From: Clostridia bacterium
Lineage (GTDB): Bacteria > Bacillota > Clostridia > Oscillospirales > Acutalibacteraceae
Reading direction: 5' to 3'
Length of the DNA: 64,000 nucleotides
NCBI GenBank assembly: GCA_017474125.1
Contig: JAFVIF010000075.1
Coordinates: 1-64,000 of the forward strand
The notes under the pieces were generated by a model that had not been told where the DNA came from, did not search any database, and saw nothing but the letters and a program-made list of their open reading frames with translations. This document shows positions 43,633 through 52,199 of this stretch, in pieces. Position 1 is the stretch's first letter. The number at the start of each line of letters is the position of its first letter. Position numbers and translations under genes: made by a program.

Positions 43633-46140
43633 ATGAAGTTTTCATTTTCAACCAAAGGATGGCACGGCATATCCTTTGATGAATTTTTGGATATAGCAAA
43701 GGAATTGAAGTTTGAGGGTATTGAGCTTCATAATATTAAAAATCCATTGTTTACCGATAAGAACGGCGCTTTTCACGATTACACCGCCGCCGCAACCGTA
43801 AGAAAGCTGTACGAAAAAAAGCTTTCAATTCCTTGTATCGACACTATCGGTAATATTGGCTGTAATGCTGAAAAAGAGCTTTGTATTGATGAAATTAATA
43901 AGTGCATTGCAATAGCAGGTAATTTGCACATTCCTTACGTTAGGCTTCACGCAGGTATTTTCGACGACGTTTCCGCCGCAACCGATACGGTTGTAAGCAT
44001 TATTGAAGCAACTCTTACCGCCGCTGAGGAAAAGGGAATTACTCTGTTGCTTGAAACCTCGGGTATTTTCTCAAATACCGAGCTGCTTCGCGACGTATTG
44101 GAGCGCTTTGCAAGTGACAGCCTTGCCGCGCTTTTAGATATGTACTCCGCTTACTTTGTAGGCAAGGAGGATGCCGAGCAAATTATTAAAAATCTCGGCG
44201 CCTACGTAAGACACGTTCACATTCGTGATGCTCAAAGGGTTGACGGTGAATACGAGCCCTGCCTTATAGGTGAGGGTGAGCTTCCCATAGATGATATGAT
44301 GCTGGCGCTCAGAAGCGTAAACTACGACGGATATTTCTCCCTTATTTGGGATCCGAAGTGGTGCGAAGAGCTTGACGATATGGAAATAATATTTTCTCAA
44401 TTTGTTAACTTTATGAAGCAGTACGGAGATATTTCCAAAAACGAAACCACCCTTTACTATAACAAGTCTCATACCGGTAAGTTTATTTGGAAAAAGGATT
44501 TGCTTATTGACCTTACCTTCCCGCAGGTGCTTGATAAAATGGTAGAGGAATTCCCCGACCAGTATGCCTTTAAGTACACTACACTTGATTACACAAGAAC
44601 CTACAGTCAGTTCAGAGATGACGTTGACACCTTTGCACGTGCGCTTATAGCTATGGGTGTAAAGGCAGGCAGTAAGGTGGCGGTTTGGGCTTCTAACGTG
44701 CCGCAGTGGTATATTGCCTTTTGGGCAACCACAAAAATCGGCGCAATTTTAGTTACCGTTAATACTGCTTATAAAATTCACGAGGCCGAGTATCTTTTGA
44801 AGCAATCGGATACACATACACTGATTATGACCGAAGGCAGTAAGGATACTAATTACGGCGAAATTATTGCGCGTCTTTGCCCCGAGCTTGAAAATATGAA
44901 ATCGGGTCAAGCGCTTCACAGCAAAAGGCTTCCTTTTCTTCGTAACGTTATTACTGTAGGCTTTAAGCAGAAGGGTTGTATGACCTGGAATGAGGCTTGG
45001 GCAAGAGCAGGCGAGGTTAATATCAGCGAGGTACACCGTATGGCGGCCGCCGTTGATAAGGACGACGTATGTAATATGCAGTATACCTCGGGTACAACCG
45101 GCTTCCCTAAGGGTGTAATGCTTACCCACTATAACGTTGTAAATAACGGTAAGTACATCGGCGACCATATGGATTTATCCACCGCCGACAGAATGATGAT
45201 ACAGGTGCCTATGTTCCATTGCTTTGGTATGGTGCTTTCCATGACCGCTTCAATGACCCACGGTACCACTATGTATCCTATGCCTTATTTTTCACCGAAG
45301 CCTTCGCTTTCTTGCGTTCACAATGAGCATATTACCGCCTTTAACGGTGTGCCTACAATGTTTATTGCTATGATGCAGCACCCCGATTTTGAAAAAACCG
45401 ATTTTTCATATATGCGTGTTGGTATTATGGCAGGTGCGAACTGTCCTGCCGACCTTATGAAAAAGGCTACCGAGGTTATGAATATGAAGGAGATTGTGTC
45501 GGTTTACGGACAAACCGAGGCTTCTCCCGGTTGTACAATGAGTAGCTGGTACGATTCCTTAGAGGTAAGAACCGAAACGGTAGGAAGCGCTTTCGCAAAC
45601 GTTGAGTGTAAAATTATTGACCCCGAAACAGGCGAGGACTGTCCCGACGGTGTAAACGGCGAGTTTGTTGCGCGCGGTTATAACATAATGAAGGGCTACT
45701 ACAAAATGCCTAAGGCTACCGCTTCTGCTATTGATAAGGACGGCTGGCTCCATACGGGCGACCTTGCGTGCAGACGTCCCGACGGTAACTACCTTATTAC
45801 AGGCAGACTTAAGGATATGATTATCAGAGGCGGTGAAAATATTTACCCCAAGGAAATTGAGGAATTTATTTATACCAATCCTAAGGTAAGCGACGTACAG
45901 GTTATAGGTGTGCCCGATAAAAAGTACGGCGAAGAAATAATGGCTTGTATTATTCTTAAGGAAAACGAAACAATGACCGAAGACGAAATGAAGGAATTTA
46001 TTGCCGCAAGCATGGCTCGTCATAAGGTACCGAGATATATTGAATTCGTTGATAAATTCCCCATGAATGCCGCAGGTAAAATTCTTAAATACAAAATGAG
46101 AGAAGAGGCCGCAAAGAAGCTTGGCCTTGACAAGGAATAA
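43633..46140 (+). CDS. fusion of sugar-isomerase-like TIM barrel with acyl-CoA synthetase
   Basis: The protein has 835 residues. Residues 1-~265 are a xylose-isomerase-like TIM barrel (AP endonuclease 2 fold): FSTKGWHGISFDEFLDIAKELKFEGIEL, LLLETSG, ALLDMYSAYF, HVHIRDAQ and GEGELPIDDM, with the usual Glu, Asp and His metal positions. Residues ~285-835 are a FadD-like acyl-CoA synthetase with TSGTTGFPKG at ~485, VYGQTEASPG, WLHTGDLACRRPDGNYLITGR and AAGKILK with Lys816. The reading frame is continuous with no sign of a frameshift. The Leu T-box suggests isovalerate as substrate (inference). It follows the LeuA-like gene by two bases. Confidence 0.87.
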   Translation: MKFSFSTKGWHGISFDEFLDIAKELKFEGIELHNIKNPLFTDKNGAFHDYTAAATVRKLYEKKLSIPCIDTIGNIGCNAEKELCIDEINKCIAIAGNLHIPYVRLHAGIFDDVSAATDTVVSIIEATLTAAEEKGITLLLETSGIFSNTELLRDVLERFASDSLAALLDMYSAYFVGKEDAEQIIKNLGAYVRHVHIRDAQRVDGEYEPCLIGEGELPIDDMMLALRSVNYDGYFSLIWDPKWCEELDDMEIIFSQFVNFMKQYGDISKNETTLYYNKSHTGKFIWKKDLLIDLTFPQVLDKMVEEFPDQYAFKYTTLDYTRTYSQFRDDVDTFARALIAMGVKAGSKVAVWASNVPQWYIAFWATTKIGAILVTVNTAYKIHEAEYLLKQSDTHTLIMTEGSKDTNYGEIIARLCPELENMKSGQALHSKRLPFLRNVITVGFKQKGCMTWNEAWARAGEVNISEVHRMAAAVDKDDVCNMQYTSGTTGFPKGVMLTHYNVVNNGKYIGDHMDLSTADRMMIQVPMFHCFGMVLSMTASMTHGTTMYPMPYFSPKPSLSCVHNEHITAFNGVPTMFIAMMQHPDFEKTDFSYMRVGIMAGANCPADLMKKATEVMNMKEIVSVYGQTEASPGCTMSSWYDSLEVRTETVGSAFANVECKIIDPETGEDCPDGVNGEFVARGYNIMKGYYKMPKATASAIDKDGWLHTGDLACRRPDGNYLITGRLKDMIIRGGENIYPKEIEEFIYTNPKVSDVQVIGVPDKKYGEEIMACIILKENETMTEDEMKEFIAASMARHKVPRYIEFVDKFPMNAAGKILKYKMREEAAKKLGLDKE

Positions 46141-46152
46141 GCGGTGAAGTAA

Positions 46153-46962
46153 ATGGTACTTAATAAATTTTATACCATTGATTCCCATTGTCATATTTAT
46201 CCTGAAAAAATAGCCGAAAAGGCGGTGGCAGGTACCGATAAATTTTACGATACCGTTGCGGCGGGAAAGGGTACTGTTGCCGACCTTATTGAAAGGGGCG
46301 AAAGGGCAGGGATTGACCACTTTATAGTGCAATCGGTTGCTACGACTCCAAAGCAGGTTAAAAGCATTAATGAGTTTATTGCTCAAAGTGTCGGCGCTTC
46401 TGACGGGAAAATGACGGGACTTGGTACTTTGCATCCCGACAGCCTTGATATTAAGGGCGACGTGGAGCATCTTTGCGAATTGGGACTTAAGGGCGTTAAG
46501 CTTCATCCCGATATACAAGCCTTTCAGTGCGACAAAAGGGAATGTATGAGAATATACGAGCTTTGTGAGGAAAAGGGTCTTGTGCTTCTTATGCATACGG
46601 GTGACTACCGATATGATTATTCAAACCCCGACCGTGTAATTAATATTTTAAAGGAGTTTAAAAAGCTGACCTTTATAGGCGCGCACCTTGCGGGCTGGTC
46701 GGTTTGGCAGGAAGCTTACGACAAGCTTTCGGAATATAATAATTTATACGTTGACTGCTCTTCCTGTTTTGGCTTTTTCAAAAAGGATAAAATTTATGAG
46801 CTTATGAAAATGTACGGCGCCGACAGAATAATGTTTGGTACCGACTATCCTATGTGGGCTCCCGAAAAGGAAGTGGAAACCTTTTTATCTCTTGAATTTT
46901 CCGATTCCGAAAGGGAAAAGATGCTGGGACTTAACGCAAAAAGAATATTTAACATTAAATAA
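46153..46962 (+). CDS. amidohydrolase-2 family metal-dependent hydrolase
   Basis: The protein has 269 residues. IDSHCHIYP (His12, His14) is the first metal motif, then KLHPDIQAF, LLMHTGD, FIGAHLAGWS and RIMFGTDYPMW, the layout of COG2159 TIM-barrel hydrolases and decarboxylases. It sits 12 bases after the fusion protein and before a terminator, so it belongs to the Leu T-box unit. The substrate is unknown. Confidence 0.87.
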   Translation: MVLNKFYTIDSHCHIYPEKIAEKAVAGTDKFYDTVAAGKGTVADLIERGERAGIDHFIVQSVATTPKQVKSINEFIAQSVGASDGKMTGLGTLHPDSLDIKGDVEHLCELGLKGVKLHPDIQAFQCDKRECMRIYELCEEKGLVLLMHTGDYRYDYSNPDRVINILKEFKKLTFIGAHLAGWSVWQEAYDKLSEYNNLYVDCSSCFGFFKKDKIYELMKMYGADRIMFGTDYPMWAPEKEVETFLSLEFSDSEREKMLGLNAKRIFNIK

Positions 46963-46966
46963 TATT

Positions 46967-47004
46967 AATAAAGGTCTGTTTTTGTCTAAAAACAGACCTT
47001 TATT
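46967..47004 (+). terminator. terminator of T-box unit 3
   Basis: AATAAAGGTCTGTTTTT and AAAAACAGACCTTTATT form a long perfect stem around GTCT. It ends the Leu unit and can work in both directions. Confidence 0.88.
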
Positions 47005-47045
47005 ATTTCTCTTTGATGGTGTATACTCATTTTTGGAGGGATGAT

Positions 47046-48275
47046 ATGAAAATACTGAATTTTGGCTCTTGCAATATAGACTACGTATATTCCTTAGACC
47101 ATATTGTTGTACCGGGCGAAACCTTATCAAGTAACAGTCTCGAGCTGTTTCCGGGAGGAAAGGGGCTTAATCAGTCTATTGCCGCCGCAAGGGCAGGTGC
47201 TTCTGTTTTCCACGCAGGCTGTATAGGAGCCGACGGAGAAATGCTGAGAACGGTTTTAAATGACAGCGGTGTTGATACCTCCTTTTTATACAGCATCGAC
47301 TGTAAAAACGGTCACGCTATTATTCAGGTCAGCACACGTGGGGAAAACAGTATCTTTCTTTATCCCGGCTCTAACGCTCTTATCAGTCGCGAAATAATCG
47401 ACAAGGTATTTGAAAGCTTTTGCAGTGAGGATATTGTGCTTTTGCAAAACGAAACGAGCAACGTGCCGTATATTATTGATAAAGCCTATGAAAAGGGAAT
47501 GAAAATCGCCTTTAATCCTGCACCCTTTAGCGAAGCTTTAAAAAGTATAGATTTTAATAAGCTTACCTACTTAATTCTCAACGAAACCGAAGCAATGGGC
47601 TTTACGGGTTGTGTAGAAGTTGAGGAAAGCATTGCGTATATCAACAGCCGTTACAAAAACCTTACCGTAATACTTACCTTGGGTAAGGACGGCTGTGTGT
47701 ACATTAAAAATTCATTGGTTAAACGACAGCCTGCTTACAACGTAAAGGTTAAGGATACAACGGCGGCAGGGGACGCCTTTATAGGTTATTTTTTGGCGGG
47801 TGTATGTAAAAATCAAAAATGCGAAAAAATACTGAAAACGGCTTCCGCCGCTTCGGCAATTACCGTTTCGAAAATGGGTGCCGCACCGTCGATTCCTTGT
47901 ATTGAAGAGGTTGAAGAAAGCCTTCCGTTAATGAACGAATACCCCTTATCCGATAATGGTATTGCGGCAAAAATCAAAAAATATATTACCGATAATTTCA
48001 GTACTGCAAAGCTTAGCGAGCTTGCAGGCCTTCTTGGCTATACCAAGGAATACACAAGCGAGCTTATAAAAAAGCAAATCGGTACTACCTTTTCGGAGCT
48101 TGTACGAAAGATGCGTATTGAAACGGCGGCATATATGCTAAAGGAAACCGAGCTGTCAATCAGCGAAATTATTGAGACAATAGGTTATTCTAATGAATCT
48201 TTTTTCAGAAAGCATTTTAAAGAGGCTTACGGTATTTCTCCACTAAAATACAGAAAGGAACATAGGTATGAATGA
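47046..48275 (+). CDS. ribokinase-like PfkB kinase fused to AraC-type DNA-binding domain
   Basis: The protein has 409 residues from the ATG at 47046, after GGAGGG. Residues 1-~295 are a PfkB sugar kinase with LFPGGKGLNQSIAAARAG (substrate site) and DTTAAGDAFIGYFLAG at ~237-252, the latter holding the catalytic Asp243. Residues ~310-409 carry two helix-turn-helix motifs of the AraC family (AKLSELAGLLGYTKEYTSELIKK; ISEIIETIGYSNESFFRKHFKEAYGISPLKYRK). The protein could both phosphorylate and sense a sugar. It overlaps the first nucleoside-hydrolase-like gene by eight bases, and ribose released there would be a natural substrate (inference). Confidence 0.9.
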   Translation: MKILNFGSCNIDYVYSLDHIVVPGETLSSNSLELFPGGKGLNQSIAAARAGASVFHAGCIGADGEMLRTVLNDSGVDTSFLYSIDCKNGHAIIQVSTRGENSIFLYPGSNALISREIIDKVFESFCSEDIVLLQNETSNVPYIIDKAYEKGMKIAFNPAPFSEALKSIDFNKLTYLILNETEAMGFTGCVEVEESIAYINSRYKNLTVILTLGKDGCVYIKNSLVKRQPAYNVKVKDTTAAGDAFIGYFLAGVCKNQKCEKILKTASAASAITVSKMGAAPSIPCIEEVEESLPLMNEYPLSDNGIAAKIKKYITDNFSTAKLSELAGLLGYTKEYTSELIKKQIGTTFSELVRKMRIETAAYMLKETELSISEIIETIGYSNESFFRKHFKEAYGISPLKYRKEHRYE

Positions 48276-49137
48276 ATTAATGCTTCCTCAAGGTAAAATC
48301 GATGTTGTAATTGATACAGATGCTTTTGCAGACAGCATTTGGGAAATGGATGACCAATATGCAATAGCCTATCTTCTTACTTTTGATAAGTTTAACGTAA
48401 AGGCTTTTTATACTTATATGGCAGGGGATGACTTTGTAAGGGGTATATCGGAAGTTGTTAACCGTTGCGGCAGAGAGGATTTAAGCTCCGTTATTTTCAG
48501 AGGCTGTACCAAAGCAACCGACGTAAATAACCCCGAAAAAAGCGAAGCGGCGCTTGACCTTATTGAGCGTAGCAAGAACTACAGCAAAGAAAATCCTCTT
48601 TACGTAATAGCTATAGGCCCTGTTACCAATATAGCTGACGCTTTGCTCTTAGATCCCACTTTAGAGGAACGTATAGTTTTGGTGGCTTTGTTTGGTCACG
48701 ATTTTACTCAAGAAAACACCGCCGAATATAATTTGGAGAAGGATATTATAGCTTCAAAGGTGATTATGGAAACCAACGTGCCCATAATGTTGGTGCCCTG
48801 TATTGACGTTGCTAAAAAGCTGGTTATGTCTTACAGTGAATGTGTAAATGAGTGGCAAGGCAAAAATCAAATAGGCGATTATCTTATTTACTGTATGTCG
48901 CTTATGAGCAAAGAAGATTATTGGCCGAAGCTTAAGCGCGTTATTTGGGATGCCGTTCCCGTGGCACTTCTTGCCCGTCCCGAATGGGTTACCTATGAAA
49001 TAACCGAAAGACCGTTTTTAACCTTTGACAAGCATTGGCTTTTCGGTAAAAATGACGGAAAAATTCTTTACGTCAGCGATATTGATAGCGAAAATATTAA
49101 AAAGGATATTTTTGAAAGGATAAAGAATTATGCATAA
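48268..49137 (+). CDS. nucleoside hydrolase-like protein, copy 1
   Basis: The protein has 289 residues. KIDVVIDTDAFADSIWEMDDQYAIAYLL resembles the calcium-binding DTDPGxDDxxA start of IunH nucleoside hydrolases, with an insertion between the Asp residues. YVIAIGPVTNIADALLLDP matches the AxGPLTNLA motif. The family splits nucleosides into base and ribose. The usual late His-Asp motif is replaced by IWDAVPVAL, so activity is probable but not certain. It overlaps the kinase-AraC gene upstream and copy 2 downstream, so all three form one operon. Confidence 0.8.
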   Translation: MNELMLPQGKIDVVIDTDAFADSIWEMDDQYAIAYLLTFDKFNVKAFYTYMAGDDFVRGISEVVNRCGREDLSSVIFRGCTKATDVNNPEKSEAALDLIERSKNYSKENPLYVIAIGPVTNIADALLLDPTLEERIVLVALFGHDFTQENTAEYNLEKDIIASKVIMETNVPIMLVPCIDVAKKLVMSYSECVNEWQGKNQIGDYLIYCMSLMSKEDYWPKLKRVIWDAVPVALLARPEWVTYEITERPFLTFDKHWLFGKNDGKILYVSDIDSENIKKDIFERIKNYA

Positions 49138-50017
49138 CCTTAAGTTACCAAAAGGAAAAATTGACGTAGTGATAGATACCGCTATCGCAGTGGGATATTA
49201 TATGGAATGTGACGAGCAATTTGCTATAGGGTATATGTTAAACGAAGAAAAATTCAATATTAAAGCTTTTTATCTTGACCTTACTCAAAACGACCATTGG
49301 TATAGCTGCAGATATAATGCTGTAAAGGATTTACTTATTGCTACCGATAACGAGGATAAGTGTTCTCTTATTAAAAAGGGTGGTCACCGCAGGCTTGATA
49401 TTAGTAACCCCGAAAAAAGTGAATCTGTACTTGATTTAATTGAAAGAGCAAAGAAATACAGTAAAGAAAACCCGTTATACGTATTTGCTATTGGCACTAT
49501 GACTAATATTGGTACAGCCTTGCTCCTTGACCCGTCTGTTGCCGAAAATATTGTAATTATGTGGGTTGGCGGCCATAGCTTTGACCACCACGATACCGAT
49601 GAATATAATTTAAAAAGCGACTTTGCCGCCGCTAAAATAGTGCTTGAAAGTGACGTGCCACTAATCTTGGTTCCCTGTATGGGTGTTAGCAGTAAGCTTG
49701 TGGTTTCTACCGATGAATGTGTTGAAGCACTTGAAGGAAAGAACGCTCTGGGTGATTATATTATTGATTATCTTCATAAAATGGCTCCCAATGAAGAAAA
49801 CTTTAAAGCTATGAAGCGTATTATATGGGATGGCGTAGGGCCTGCATTGTTCTTACAAAACGAGCAAGAAATTGTAAAGTACAGGGTAGAAAACCGTCCT
49901 ACAGTCAGTGAAGATATGCACTGGGTATTTAATGACGAGAGCAAAAAAATACTTTACGCTTACGATATTGACGTAGAAAAACTTAAAAAGCATATGCTTG
50001 ATACAATTTCTAAATAA
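49130..50017 (+). CDS. nucleoside hydrolase-like protein, copy 2, degenerate Asp cluster
   Basis: The protein has 295 residues and is paralogous to copy 1 along its length (LPKGKIDVVIDT, NPEKSESVLDLIERAKKYSKENPLYVFAIGTMTNIGTALLLDP). The metal site has changed: the start reads DTAIAVGYYMECDEQFA, so the second and third Asp of copy 1 are Ala and Cys-Asp-Glu. Loss of calcium binding is possible, and the protein may be inactive or bind another ligand. It overlaps copy 1 by eight bases. A terminator follows. Confidence 0.75.
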   Translation: MHNLKLPKGKIDVVIDTAIAVGYYMECDEQFAIGYMLNEEKFNIKAFYLDLTQNDHWYSCRYNAVKDLLIATDNEDKCSLIKKGGHRRLDISNPEKSESVLDLIERAKKYSKENPLYVFAIGTMTNIGTALLLDPSVAENIVIMWVGGHSFDHHDTDEYNLKSDFAAAKIVLESDVPLILVPCMGVSSKLVVSTDECVEALEGKNALGDYIIDYLHKMAPNEENFKAMKRIIWDGVGPALFLQNEQEIVKYRVENRPTVSEDMHWVFNDESKKILYAYDIDVEKLKKHMLDTISK

Positions 50018-50031
50018 TTTTGTGTTTTTAA

Positions 50032-50071
50032 AAGCGATACGAAGTTAATTCTTCGTATCGCTTATTTTTTT
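50032..50071 (+). terminator. terminator after the nucleoside-hydrolase operon
   Basis: AAGCGATACGAAG and CTTCGTATCGCTT form a 13-bp perfect stem followed by ATTTTTTT. Confidence 0.92.
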
Positions 50072-50113
50072 CGAAAAAATTTATAAAATTTTTTATAAAT
50101 TTCAAAAAAACTA

Positions 50114-50142
50114 TTGCAATTTATATAAAAGTGCTCTATAAT
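50114..50142 (+). promoter_or_regulatory. promoter of the dcw cluster
   Basis: TTGCAA and TATAAT are 17 bases apart, 77 bases before mraZ. Confidence 0.8.
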
Positions 50143-50150
50143 AACATTAA

Positions 50151-50200
50151 AAGTGGTATGAAGTGGGTTGAAAAACCAAAAAATGCATTAAAGTGGAAAG
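50151..50200 (+). promoter_or_regulatory. MraZ operator repeats
   Basis: AAGTGGTATG, AAGTGGGTTG and AAGTGGAAAG occur at 50151, 50161 and 50191, all on a 10-base phase, just downstream of the promoter. MraZ binds such GTGG-type direct repeats before its own gene in other bacteria, so this is the likely autoregulatory site. Confidence 0.75.
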
Positions 50201-50218
50201 AAGGAGGGGGTTAGTCCT

Positions 50219-50644
50219 ATGTTATACGGCGGTTTTTTACATACAATCGATAAAAAGGGCAGAATCTCTATTCCTTCCAAGCTTAGAGATGAACTTGGCA
50301 GTGAATTTATGATATGTAAGGGCATTTTCGGTAAAAGGTGCCTTTGCGTTTATTCTCTTGCCGAATGGGATAAGCTGGTTGAAAAAATCGGCACCCTTCC
50401 CAGCACTAAGTCAAGCGGCGTTAAGCGCTTTCTTTATGCAGGTGCTTTTAGGGTTGAATGTGACGGTCAGGGCAGAATGCTTATTCCCCCCACTTTAAGA
50501 GAATATGCCGAAATTGAAAACGAAGCCCAAATAGTTGGTATGGATACCAACCTTGAAATTTGGAATACCGCTCTTTGGGAAGCTGAGAACCAAGCCTTTA
50601 CTCCCGAATCTGTTGCCGCCATTATGGAAGAGCTTAATTTCTAA
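50219..50644 (+). CDS. mraZ: transcriptional regulator MraZ
   Basis: The protein has 141 residues with two SpoVT/AbrB-like halves: GGFLHTIDKKGRISIPSKLRDELG and GAFRVECDGQGRMLIPPTLREYAEI. MraZ forms a ring that binds repeats upstream of its own gene and controls the division cluster. AAGGAGGGGG precedes the start. It is the first gene of the dcw cluster. Confidence 0.96.
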   Translation: MLYGGFLHTIDKKGRISIPSKLRDELGSEFMICKGIFGKRCLCVYSLAEWDKLVEKIGTLPSTKSSGVKRFLYAGAFRVECDGQGRMLIPPTLREYAEIENEAQIVGMDTNLEIWNTALWEAENQAFTPESVAAIMEELNF

Positions 50645-50653
50645 GGTGTAAAA

Positions 50654-51574
50654 ATGGAATTCAAGCATTATTCGGTATTACTTAATGAAACTATAAACGA
50701 GCTTAATATAAAGCCTGACGGTATTTACGTTGACGGTACCGCAGGCGGAGCAGGGCATTCAAGGGAAATAGCAAGCCGACTTGAAAACGGTATGCTTTAT
50801 GCACTTGACCAAGACCCCGATGCCGTAGCAGTTGCTACCGAAAGGCTAAAGGGACTTCCTGCCAAGGTTATAAAAAGCAACTTCGTTCAAATGAAAAACG
50901 TGTTAAACAACCAAGGTGTTTATAAGGTTGACGGAATACTTCTCGATTTGGGAGTTTCGTCTTATCAGCTTGACCAAGGAGAACGCGGCTTTTCCTATCA
51001 TAAGGATGCTCCCCTTGATATGCGAATGAGCAAGGAGGGGGTAAGCGCCGCCGATTTGGTTGCTTCTGCATCCATAGAGGAATTAACAAGAATCTTCAGA
51101 GACTACGGCGAAGAACGCTTCGCATTTAAAATTGCAAACGCAATAGTAAGGGAAAGGGAAAAGGCGCCCATAGCAACAACCCTTCAGCTTGCTGAAATTA
51201 TTGCAAACAGCGTACCTGCCGCCGCAAGGCGCGACGGACACCCTGCAAGAAGATGCTTTCAAGCACTTCGTATTGCAGTAAACAGCGAGCTTGACGTGCT
51301 TATGAACGTATTGGACGATGCCTTTGATTTATTAAACAAAGACGGCGTTTTAGCAATTATAACCTTCCATTCCCTTGAAGACAGAATTGTAAAACATAAG
51401 TTTAAAGAGTTTTGCACAGGCTGTACCTGTCCTCCCGATATTCCCGTTTGTGTCTGCGGTAAAAAGCCGCGCGGTGTAATGAATAACCGAAAGGGTATTG
51501 ACCCAAGCAAAAGGGAAATTGAGGAAAATCAAAGAAGCAGAAGCGCAAAGCTCAGGACTGTAATAAAATTATAA
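50654..51574 (+). CDS. rsmH: 16S rRNA (cytosine1402-N4)-methyltransferase RsmH
   Basis: The protein has 306 residues. It starts FKHYSVLLNETINELNIKPDGIYVDGTAGGAGHSREI (SAM site), then DGILLDLGVSSYQLDQGERGFSYHKDAPLDMRM, RRCFQALRIAVNSELD and ITFHSLEDRIVK. It methylates C1402 of 16S rRNA. The position after mraZ is standard. Confidence 0.97.
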   Translation: MEFKHYSVLLNETINELNIKPDGIYVDGTAGGAGHSREIASRLENGMLYALDQDPDAVAVATERLKGLPAKVIKSNFVQMKNVLNNQGVYKVDGILLDLGVSSYQLDQGERGFSYHKDAPLDMRMSKEGVSAADLVASASIEELTRIFRDYGEERFAFKIANAIVREREKAPIATTLQLAEIIANSVPAAARRDGHPARRCFQALRIAVNSELDVLMNVLDDAFDLLNKDGVLAIITFHSLEDRIVKHKFKEFCTGCTCPPDIPVCVCGKKPRGVMNNRKGIDPSKREIEENQRSRSAKLRTVIKL

Positions 51575-51585
51575 GGAAGAAAGCT

Positions 51586-52059
51586 ATGAACAATCTTAAG
51601 TATTATAACGATTCTCTGGCATACGATTTTCAAATGTTTATGCCCAAGGCTAAGCCTCAGGAGAAGCCGGAAGATAATATTATTAAGATGCCCGAAAGAA
51701 AAAGCAAAAAGCGCAGCAGCACTAAGGCTGTAGCTCGCCGACTTTCGGACAGTGTGTTTGCTATTGTTATAACGGTTGTTTTGGTTGCCGCACTGTGCAC
51801 CAATATTTTCCTTCGCATTCAGGTAAACGAGATAAACAGCGATATTAACGAGGCAAAAACGGTTCTCAGCGAAAAGCAAAGCGAAAGCGTTGCGCTCCAA
51901 ATGGAATATGAAAACAGAATTTCTTATATAAATTTAGAGGCAGAGGCTACCAGGCTCGGAATGCGCAGACTCGACCAAAATCAGGTTGTATATATAAGAG
52001 TTAACGATAAGAATATGGCAAGAACGGCAGGCGGCGAAATTCTTGTTTCGGATAATTAA
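51586..52059 (+). CDS. ftsL: FtsL-like cell division protein
   Basis: The protein has 157 residues. A basic N-terminal tail of ~55 residues precedes one membrane segment (57-77) and a short coiled coil (NEINSDINEAKTVLSEKQSESVALQMEYENRI), ending in RLGMRRLDQNQVVYIRV. The shape and place between rsmH and the spoVD-type PBP fit FtsL, a poorly conserved partner of DivIB and DivIC. The call rests mainly on layout and position. Confidence 0.8.
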   Translation: MNNLKYYNDSLAYDFQMFMPKAKPQEKPEDNIIKMPERKSKKRSSTKAVARRLSDSVFAIVITVVLVAALCTNIFLRIQVNEINSDINEAKTVLSEKQSESVALQMEYENRISYINLEAEATRLGMRRLDQNQVVYIRVNDKNMARTAGGEILVSDN

Positions 52060-52066
52060 AAAAATG

Positions 52067-52095
52067 TTGCCGCATAGTGTTAATAGTAGTATAAT
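52067..52095 (+). promoter_or_regulatory. candidate internal promoter before spoVD
   Basis: TTGCCG and TATAAT are 17 bases apart in the 140-base gap after ftsL. It would allow separate control of the penicillin-binding protein. Confidence 0.55.
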
Positions 52096-52112
52096 ATAAA
52101 TAAATATGGATA

Positions 52113-52142
52113 CGGGAGTTGAAAAAATTCAGCTCTCGTTTT
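52113..52142 (+). terminator. stem-loop in the spoVD leader, possible attenuator
   Basis: CGGGAGTTGAA pairs fully with TTCAGCTCTCG (two G-T pairs) around an AAAA loop, followed by TTTT. It lies between the internal promoter and spoVD. Confidence 0.5.
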
Positions 52143-52199
52143 CAAGCATTATAACCATAGTGCTTTTTGCTTTGATTTTTACGGAAGAGAGGATATTTT

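Noticed and set aside
45559..46596. 345-residue frame on the minus strand over the synthetase fusion and amidohydrolase
   Set aside because: It crosses two real genes and their junction, with low-complexity composition and no ribosome site.
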